Shown: positions 40,677 to 46,606 of the stretch, in pieces | Position numbering within the stretch: position 1 is the stretch's first letter | How the letters are laid out: the number at the start of each line of letters is the position of its first letter | Source of the DNA: an uncultured Pseudomonadota bacterium | GTDB taxonomy: Bacteria > Pseudomonadota > Gammaproteobacteria > Burkholderiales > Burkholderiaceae | Direction of reading: 5' to 3' | Length of the DNA: 46,606 bases | NCBI GenBank assembly: GCA_946480245.1 | Contig: CAMLIZ010000012.1 | Location: 1-46,606 of the forward strand | Notes under the pieces: generated by a model | What the model was told of the DNA's origin: nothing | What the model saw: only the letters and a program-made list of their open reading frames with translations | Databases searched by the model: none | Position numbers and translations under genes: made by a program

Positions 40677-42869
40677 TCATCCCTCGACGGTCAACGGGCG
40701 CGGCTGCCGCGCCGCGGCGCGCGCCAGCCGGGCCGCTTGTGCGAGGTCGTCGGCGGCGAGATCCAGGCGGCCCAGCTGCCAGTGCACCGCGGCGCGGCAC
40801 GCCCAGGCGCGCGGCAGCGCGGCGGCGAGCCGCAGCGCGGCCTCGGCCTCGGCCATCGCGGCCGCCGCTTCGCCTTGCGCCAGCAGCGTGTCGGCGCGCA
40901 GGCAACGGGCTTCGGCCAGGCGCTCGTCCTGCGGATGCGCGCGCACCGCAGCCGACAGTGCGAGGCGATGCGCGTGCAGACGGCCGTGCACGGCCCGATC
41001 GAGGCGCCGCAGGTCATCGGCCAGCTGCTGCAACTCCGCGGCCGGCACTGCAGCCGTGCACGGCTGCAGCGTGAGGTGCTCGCGCCAGGTGCTGTCCGTG
41101 CGTTCGCGACGCCGTTCGAGCTGGAAATGCCGGCCGTCCAGCCGTTCGCTGCCCGCTGCATCGACGGGCACCGTGCCGTCGGGCCAGCGCACCTCCACCG
41201 TGTACTGCACGCAGCCCGGAAAGCCCGGCACCGCGAGCGGCAGCGTGCGCGCCAGGCCTTCCGGCAGCACGAACACGCCGTGCAGGTTGGTGGCCGTGAA
41301 GGCGAGCGACGCCACCTCCCCGTCGACCTGCAGCGCACCGGGCAGGCGGTAGCGCGCCAGCACGCTCAGCCGGTTGCGCTGCGCGTCGTGCCGCACCTCG
41401 GGCGCTTCATCGAGGCGGATGCCGTGATGGCGCCGCTCGTAGCGGCCGAGCGCCCACTGCGCCAGCTGCGCGTCGTTCATGCGCGCCAGCATCGCGCGCA
41501 GCGATTCCGCGCCCAGCCCGTACCAGTGCTGCTCCGATTGCAGCTGCACCGGCGCATCAAGGGCCGTGACCACGTAGCGCTCGTGCAGCTCGTTGCCGAA
41601 CAGCTGCGCGCGGTTCGGCGACTGCACGCGCGCCAAGTGTGTGGTGCCCGGCGCCACCACCAGCACCGCAGCGTCCTCCATGCCCTGGCCCATGTGCTCC
41701 AGCGCGCCCGACTGGCCCAGCCGGGTGGCGTCGAGGTAGTGGTCGCGCCCGTTCAGACGCACCTGCACGATCACGTGGTCGAAGGCCTCGGGCGAGGGCA
41801 GCAGCTTCAGCGGCGCCTGGCGTGATTGCGCCGCCACCAGCGCGGGGTGCGCCTCGATGCCCAGCGCCTGCAGCATGCGCGCCAGTAGCAAGCTCTTGTC
41901 CTTGCAGTCGCCATAGCGATGCGCCACCACCTCGTCGGGCCGATGCGGCTTGTGCGAACTCTCGCCGAGCGACACCGAGTGGTAGCGGATCTCTTGCTGC
42001 ACCCATTGCAGCGCGGCCCCCACTTGCTCCTCCGGCGAGGGCAGTGTGGCCAGGCGCTGCATCTGCGCGTCCAGCGCCGGCGGCAGCGGCGCATCGGGCG
42101 GGAACAGTGCGCGTGCCCACTGCGCCACTTCGGCCCAACTGTCGAACTCGCTGAATTGCAGCCAGCACAGCGGGTGCGCGTCGCGTGGCAGGTAGGGCTC
42201 GAACGGCACCGCGGGCAGGCGATGCCCTTCGAAGCGCAGCCGGCGCAGGCCGTCGTGCACGCGTTCGGTGGGCACGGGGCGGTCGCCCGGGCGATCACCG
42301 ATCCAGCGCCAGTGGATGCGGCGTGCTTCGGGCGCCACCAGCATCACGTGGCGCAGCGCCACCGGGTGCGACTGGTCCCAGCCGGCCCATCCTGCATAGT
42401 GGCCGGCGAAGATCGGGTTCTCGCCTTGCACCGTGTACACGAGCAGCAGCGTGTCGCCCACGCGCAGGTCGGGCAACACCATCGTGGCGGTCACCACGCC
42501 GCTCTCCACGCCTTGCTCCAGGCCTGCCTCGCGCTGCAGGAAGCGCACCGCCAGCGTGGCGGTATGGTCGTGCGTGTGATCGTCGCGCAGCACGCATACG
42601 CGGTGCAGCAGCAGGCGCTGGAAGTGCGGATTGAACTGCACGGTGAGCTGGCCCATCTGGCTCAGCGCGCCGGCGTCGTTGACCTGCTCGGCGCGTTGCA
42701 CCAGGTAGCTGGGCGGGTCATCGTCGGCGTGCCCGCCGGTCCACAGCTGCGTGTCGGCCAGGCGCACCAGCACCGGTGGGCGACCCGCCTGCATGTCCAC
42801 AGGCGGCAGGGCCACGGGCTCGGCCCAATGCGGCAGCGGTGCGCCGCGGACAAACGCTTTCTCGGTCAC
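40677..42869 (-). CDS. DUF3857/transglutaminase-like protein with C-terminal helical repeats
   Basis: 730 residues. I chose GTG 42869 because AGGAG lies 8 bases upstream. Residues about 60-220 resemble DUF3857. The transglutaminase core follows with a full triad: C322 in RYGDCKDKSLLLARM, H365 in FDHVIVQV and D380 in YLDAT. Beta-rich DUF3858-like sequence follows, then TPR-like helices at about 630-725 (ADTLLAQGEAAAAMAEAEAA). No signal peptide is evident from this start. Such proteins may crosslink or cleave peptides; the role is unknown. It is divergent from the S10 peptidase. Confidence 0.85.
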   Translation of the reverse strand: MTEKAFVRGAPLPHWAEPVALPPVDMQAGRPPVLVRLADTQLWTGGHADDDPPSYLVQRAEQVNDAGALSQMGQLTVQFNPHFQRLLLHRVCVLRDDHTHDHTATLAVRFLQREAGLEQGVESGVVTATMVLPDLRVGDTLLLVYTVQGENPIFAGHYAGWAGWDQSHPVALRHVMLVAPEARRIHWRWIGDRPGDRPVPTERVHDGLRRLRFEGHRLPAVPFEPYLPRDAHPLCWLQFSEFDSWAEVAQWARALFPPDAPLPPALDAQMQRLATLPSPEEQVGAALQWVQQEIRYHSVSLGESSHKPHRPDEVVAHRYGDCKDKSLLLARMLQALGIEAHPALVAAQSRQAPLKLLPSPEAFDHVIVQVRLNGRDHYLDATRLGQSGALEHMGQGMEDAAVLVVAPGTTHLARVQSPNRAQLFGNELHERYVVTALDAPVQLQSEQHWYGLGAESLRAMLARMNDAQLAQWALGRYERRHHGIRLDEAPEVRHDAQRNRLSVLARYRLPGALQVDGEVASLAFTATNLHGVFVLPEGLARTLPLAVPGFPGCVQYTVEVRWPDGTVPVDAAGSERLDGRHFQLERRRERTDSTWREHLTLQPCTAAVPAAELQQLADDLRRLDRAVHGRLHAHRLALSAAVRAHPQDERLAEARCLRADTLLAQGEAAAAMAEAEAALRLAAALPRAWACRAAVHWQLGRLDLAADDLAQAARLARAAARQPRPLTVEG

Positions 42870-43010
42870 TGCTACTACTCCTTGCCCGTGTTGCAACGGT
42901 ACCTGCAGGCGTGCCCGTTCCCGTTGCGCGTGCGCACGGAATCGGCAGCCGCCGCAACTAGTGCACGCTCGTTACACTGCCCCGCACCCGCTATTCACGA
43001 GGACGACACG

Positions 43011-44531
43011 ATGAGCGAGGCCACGCCACAAGCGAACGCCAACGCAGCCGACCCGGAAGCCGACAAGAAGCGCCAGCGCGAGCTGGTGCAGCGGCTGTTG
43101 CAGCAGGCCACCGTCACGCACGACAGCCGGGTGCGTCTTGCCGGCGGCAGCACGCTCGACTACACGGTGTCTGCCGCCTACCTGCCCACGCACGCCGAGG
43201 GCATTGCCGGCTCGCACGGCGAGCCCGAGTGCGCGATCTTCACCGTGGCCTACCTCGCCAAGGGCGCCGAACCCGGCACGCGGCCGGTGTGCTTCGCGTT
43301 CAACGGCGGGCCGGGCTCGTCGTCGGTGTGGCTGCAGTTCGGCGCCCTGGGCCCCAAGCGCGTGCGCATCGAGGACGACGGCAGCATGCCGTGCCCGCCG
43401 TATGCGGTGGAGGACAACCCGCTCACCTGGCTGGAGCACTTCGACCTGGTGTTCGTCGATCCGCCGCACACCGGCTATTCGGCAGCGGCCAGCGAGGACA
43501 TCCGCAAGAAGGTGCTGAGCGTCGATGGCGACGTGACCGCACTCACCGAGGTGGTGCGGCGCTGGCTGGGCGTGCATCGGCGCTGGGGCTCGCCGGTGCT
43601 GCTGGCGGGTGAAAGCTACGGCACCACGCGCGGTGCCGCGCTGGCCGACAAGCTGCAGGCCGAGGGCGTGGCGCTGGCGGGTCTGGTGCTGGTGTCGTGC
43701 GCGATGGATCTGCAGACGCTCGTGTTCGCGCCCGGCAACGACCTGCCGTACGCGCTGTTCCTGCCCGCGTTTGCCTGCGTGGCGCAGTACCACGGCCAGC
43801 TTGAGGGCGAGGCCGGCAGCTCGCCGGCGGCTGCACGCGCGGCGGCGCAGGCCTTCGTGCAGGAGGACTACCTGCGCGCGCTGCATCTCGGCAGCCGCCT
43901 GGGCGAGGCCGAGCGGCGCCGCATCGCCGGCCGCGTGGCCGAGCTCACCGGCCTGAAGCCGGCGCTGGTGGAAGAGAAGAACCTGCGCATCAGCGACGAG
44001 ACCTTCTTCTTCGAATTGCTGCGCGACCACGGCCGCATGGTGGGCCGGCTGGAGGCGCGCGTCACCGGGCCGATGGCGGCGAGCCGCACGCGCAACTGGG
44101 AGTTCGACCCCGGCATCGAGGCGATCGCCAGCCCTTACACGATGGCGGCGCAGGCCTACTTTGCGCACATCGGCCTGCCCACAGACCGGCGCTACGAGAT
44201 CCTGTCGTACGACGTGCACAAGCAGTGGAACTGGAACCGCGGCGAGGACAAGGGCAACGCCTTCGCCAGCACCAGTGCCGACCTGGCCCGCGCGCTGCGC
44301 CGCAACCCGCACCTGCGCGTGCTGGTGGCCAGCGGCTACTACGACCTCGGAACGCCGTACAGCGCGAGCGACTACTCGCTGGCGCAGCTGGACATCCCGT
44401 CCGAGGTGCGCCAGCGCGTCACGCACCACTACTTCGAGGCCGGCCACATGATGTACACGCGTGACGCCGACCTGCAGAAGATGAAGCAGGATCTGTCGGC
44501 CTGGTGGGCCGACGTGCCGCTGCGGCGCTAA
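43011..44531 (+). CDS. S10 family serine carboxypeptidase
   Basis: 506 residues; ATG 43011 with GAGGA 9 bases upstream. The triad is complete: S202 in AGESYGTTRG, D445 in SGYYDLGTPY and H479 in EAGHMMY. The oxyanion region is FNGGPGSSSVWLQFGALGPK. S10 enzymes cut the C-terminal residue of peptides at acidic pH and are usually secreted or vacuolar. This one has no signal peptide: the N-terminus MSEATPQANANAADPEADKK is charged and disordered-like. A cytosolic carboxypeptidase is therefore indicated, as in other bacterial members. Confidence 0.93.
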   Translation: MSEATPQANANAADPEADKKRQRELVQRLLQQATVTHDSRVRLAGGSTLDYTVSAAYLPTHAEGIAGSHGEPECAIFTVAYLAKGAEPGTRPVCFAFNGGPGSSSVWLQFGALGPKRVRIEDDGSMPCPPYAVEDNPLTWLEHFDLVFVDPPHTGYSAAASEDIRKKVLSVDGDVTALTEVVRRWLGVHRRWGSPVLLAGESYGTTRGAALADKLQAEGVALAGLVLVSCAMDLQTLVFAPGNDLPYALFLPAFACVAQYHGQLEGEAGSSPAAARAAAQAFVQEDYLRALHLGSRLGEAERRRIAGRVAELTGLKPALVEEKNLRISDETFFFELLRDHGRMVGRLEARVTGPMAASRTRNWEFDPGIEAIASPYTMAAQAYFAHIGLPTDRRYEILSYDVHKQWNWNRGEDKGNAFASTSADLARALRRNPHLRVLVASGYYDLGTPYSASDYSLAQLDIPSEVRQRVTHHYFEAGHMMYTRDADLQKMKQDLSAWWADVPLRR

Positions 44532-44595
44532 AGCCCTCCGCGCGGGCACGCCGCGTGCTCCTCCGACGCGTTGCACAACGAGGAGGGCGGCACGA

Positions 44596-45810
44596 ATGAC
44601 CGATGCGCTGTGGGCGCTGCCGATCCGGCCATGGGCGCTGCGCACGGACACCCTGCTCGGCGTGGCGCTGCTGCTGGTGCTGGCCGCGCTGCTGGGCGAG
44701 GCGGCCTGGCGCGCGCTGCGCTGGCCGCGCCTGATCGGCTACTGCGCCGTGGGCACCGTGCTGGCGCTGGCGAACGTGGGGGCCAAGGGCAGCGAGCCGT
44801 CGTTGCGGCTGGCGGTGGATGTGGCGATGGCGCTGCTGCTGTTCGAGACCGGCGCGCGGCTCAACCTGCGCTGGCTGCGCCGCAACCGGCCGCTGCTGCT
44901 GATGAGCCTGCTCGAGGCCCTGCTGTCGGGCGGCTGCGTGTACCTCGCCGCTGTCGGCTTCGGCGTGGAGATGCGAGCGGCTGCGGCGTACGCGGTTGTC
45001 GCGATGAGCGTGTCGCCGGCCGTCGTGCTGCGCGTGGTGGGTGAGTCGGACGCCGCCGGGCAGGTGACCGAACGGCTCATTGCGCTCAGCACGATGAACA
45101 CGCTGTACGCGCTGGTGGCCGCCAAGTTGCTGAGCGCCGGGTTGGTGCTGAGCGAGCCGGCCAACTGGTCGCACATGCTCGCGCCCACGGCGGTGTCGTT
45201 CGCCGGCTCACTGGTGCTCGGTGCGCTGCTGGGCAGCGTGATCGCCACCATCGCGCGCCGGCTGGACCTGCGCAACGAGAACTCCACCGCGCTGCTGCTG
45301 GGCTGCGTGCTGCTGGCGCTGGTGGTGGCCAAGAGCCTGCAGCTGTCCACCCTGCTGGTGCCGCTGCTTGCGGGTTTGTGGCTGCGCAACCGCAGCGAGC
45401 GGCCGTGGGTGTGGCCACGCCACTTCGGCACTGCCGGTGGCGTGCTGGTGCTGGTGCTCTTCGTGGCGGTCAGCTCGGCGGGTTGGCTCAGCATGCTGCT
45501 GCTGGCCGGCGGCTTGGCGGCCGCGTTGCTCGGCGTGCGCCTGGGCGCCAAGGCCGTGGCGGTGCTGGCGCTGGCGCGGCCCAGCGGCCTGTCATGGCGA
45601 CAGGCTGGGGCGCTGGTGGCCGGCACCTTGCCGTTGTCGGCCAGCGGCTGGCTGATCGGGCTGGACTTTGCTGCCGCGCATCCGCAGCCGGGGGCCGTGC
45701 TGATGCCGCTGCTGCTCGCGTCGATCGCGCTGCTGGAGCTGGCCGGCCCGCTGGTGCTGCTGTATGGCTTGCGCTGGGTGGGCGAGGTGGATTCGCATGC
45801 GCGGGCCTGA
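44596..45810 (+). CDS. Cation:proton antiporter, CPA2-type membrane domain
   Basis: 404 residues; ATG 44596 with GAGGAGGG upstream. About eleven to twelve hydrophobic segments, starting TLLGVALLLVLAALLGEAAW and RLIGYCAVGTVLALANVG. The NhaA-fold core shows ALLLFETGARLNLRWLRRNR and SVSPAVVLRVVGESDAAGQV. There is no cytosolic TrkA-N domain as in KefB/KefC. It probably exchanges Na+ or K+ for H+, direction unknown. It ends 9 bases before ybdK, and the two are likely co-transcribed. The link to glutathione-type metabolism is reminiscent of Kef systems but is inference. Confidence 0.87.
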   Translation: MTDALWALPIRPWALRTDTLLGVALLLVLAALLGEAAWRALRWPRLIGYCAVGTVLALANVGAKGSEPSLRLAVDVAMALLLFETGARLNLRWLRRNRPLLLMSLLEALLSGGCVYLAAVGFGVEMRAAAAYAVVAMSVSPAVVLRVVGESDAAGQVTERLIALSTMNTLYALVAAKLLSAGLVLSEPANWSHMLAPTAVSFAGSLVLGALLGSVIATIARRLDLRNENSTALLLGCVLLALVVAKSLQLSTLLVPLLAGLWLRNRSERPWVWPRHFGTAGGVLVLVLFVAVSSAGWLSMLLLAGGLAAALLGVRLGAKAVAVLALARPSGLSWRQAGALVAGTLPLSASGWLIGLDFAAAHPQPGAVLMPLLLASIALLELAGPLVLLYGLRWVGEVDSHARA

Positions 45811-45819
45811 CCCACGATC

Positions 45820-46606
45820 ATGAGCCTGGAAGACTTCGCCCCCTCGCAGCCCTTCACGCTCGGCGTGGAGCTCGAACTGCAGATCATCAACTCGCACGAC
45901 TACGACCTGGCACCGGACGCGGCCGACCTGCTGCGCCTGATCGGCCAGCGCAAGCTGGCGGCCGACGTGAAGCCGGAGATCACCAGCAGCATGATCGAGC
46001 TGTCCACCGGCGTGTGCGATCGGCACGCCATGGTGATCGAGCAGCTGCACGAGGTGCGCGACGCATTGGTGCAATGCGCCGGGCAGCTCAACGTACGGCT
46101 GGCCGGCGGCGGCACGCACGCGTTCCAGGACTGGAGCCGGCGCCGCATCTTCGACACGCCGCGCTTTCGGCAGGTGTCGGAGCTGTACGGCTATCTGTCC
46201 AAGCAGTTCACGGTGTTCGGGCAGCACGTGCACATCGGCGTGCCGAGTGCGGACGACGCGCTGTGGCTGCTGCATGCGATGTCGCGCTACGTGCCGCACG
46301 TGATCGCGCTGTCGGCCTCCAGCCCCTACGTGCAGGGCGCGGACACGGGCTTCCAGTCCGCGCGGCTGAATTCGGTGTTCGCGTTTCCGCTGTCGGGCCG
46401 CGCGCCGTTCGTGCTGACCTGGGACGAGTTCAAGACCTTCTTCGGCAAGATGCACCACACCGGCGTGGTCACCTCGATGAAGGATTTCTACTGGGACATC
46501 CGCCCCAAGCCCGAGTTCGGCACGATCGAGGTGCGCGTGATGGACACGCCGCTCACCGTGGAGCGCGCGGCCGCGCTTGCGGCCTACCTGCAATGCGTGG
46601 CGCGCT
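45820..46606 (+). CDS. ybdK: Carboxylate-amine ligase YbdK (GCS2 family), 5' part
   Basis: The first 262 residues are visible and the gene runs off the window. ATG 45820 lies 9 bases after the antiporter stop. The N-terminus [20 protein letters not shown], the [17 protein letters not shown] block, [17 protein letters not shown] and [20 protein letters not shown] are diagnostic of the YbdK/GCS2 family. Members ligate a carboxylate to an amine with ATP; E. coli YbdK has weak gamma-glutamylcysteine synthetase activity. The 3' end is missing. Confidence 0.93.
   Translation, partial: MSLEDFAPSQPFTLGVELELQIINSHDYDLAPDAADLLRLIGQRKLAADVKPEITSSMIELSTGVCDRHAMVIEQLHEVRDALVQCAGQLNVRLAGGGTHAFQDWSRRRIFDTPRFRQVSELYGYLSKQFTVFGQHVHIGVPSADDALWLLHAMSRYVPHVIALSASSPYVQGADTGFQSARLNSVFAFPLSGRAPFVLTWDEFKTFFGKMHHTGVVTSMKDFYWDIRPKPEFGTIEVRVMDTPLTVERAAALAAYLQCVAR

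Noticed and set aside
1..46606. CRISPR array, tRNA/rRNA, insertion sequence or prophage
   Set aside because: No regularly spaced repeats, cloverleaf-like segments, transposase or integrase frames, or phage structural genes were seen on either strand.

Overview
The window is 46.6 kb of very GC-rich, densely coding DNA with strong third-position G/C. Protein similarities and the gene set (ImuA-ImuB-DnaE2 cassette, YbdK, YaaA, DUF3501 and KorABC-type genes, CPxC-ending AhpC) point to a chromosome segment of a betaproteobacterium, most likely Burkholderiales near the Leptothrix/Rubrivivax/Methylibium group. That placement is inference from recognised families, not a computed phylogeny. I see no rRNA, tRNA, CRISPR array, insertion sequence, integrase or obvious pseudogene. 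No gene-free stretch exceeds about 240 bases; the longest are 19224-19458, 27523-27698, 2328-2477, 42870-43010 and 30080-30214.

Layout. 1-2327 (+): a partial rubrerythrin, a GlpC-like two-cluster Fe-S protein and a DUF3501 protein. 2361-3600 (+): ahpC and ahpD with a clear intrinsic terminator between them. 3605-5238 (-): pseudouridine synthase and rarD. 5362-5871 (+): a small membrane protein. 5882-7224 (-): a MarR-GNAT fusion and ychJ. 7303-12855 (+): a perfect LexA box followed by imuA-imuB-dnaE2. 12909-14486 (+): an MFS transporter. 14516-16006 (-): an unrecognised putative outer-membrane protein, divergent from yaaA (16055-16834, +). 16847-19223 (-): AHSA1-type protein, CDF transporter, AraC regulator and VOC protein. 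19459-20205 (+): a small unknown protein and a GNAT. 20224-27522 (-): korC-korA-korB (overlapping starts and stops), a CBS-pair protein and phoD. 27699-28151 (+): hemerythrin.

28152-31221 is the most unusual block. An FHA protein and a CdtB-like endonuclease/phosphatase-fold protein lie on the minus strand. They diverge from an Hcp (type VI secretion tube) gene and an unrecognised 144-residue partner on the plus strand. No TssB/C, baseplate, membrane-complex or ClpV gene is present in the window. 31285-33175 (+) holds a prolyl-4-hydroxylase-like dioxygenase and a CaiB/BaiF CoA-transferase. 33182-38140 (-) is a two-gene signalling operon: a TPR-GGDEF protein and a hybrid kinase with about five PAS domains. 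38239-40664 (+) pairs an EptA-like phosphoethanolamine transferase with a 2OG-Fe dioxygenase. A DUF3857/transglutaminase protein (-), an S10 serine carboxypeptidase (+), a CPA2-type antiporter (+) and a truncated ybdK (+) complete the window.

Functional themes. Peroxide and oxygen handling recurs (rubrerythrin, AhpC/AhpD, YaaA, hemerythrin). The SOS-controlled mutasome is complete. The KorABC set should couple 2-oxoacid oxidation to NAD(P) through an FAD/Fe-S subunit. The FHA-nuclease/Hcp-X block is the best candidate for an undescribed system, and the rubrerythrin/Fe-S/DUF3501 trio is the second.
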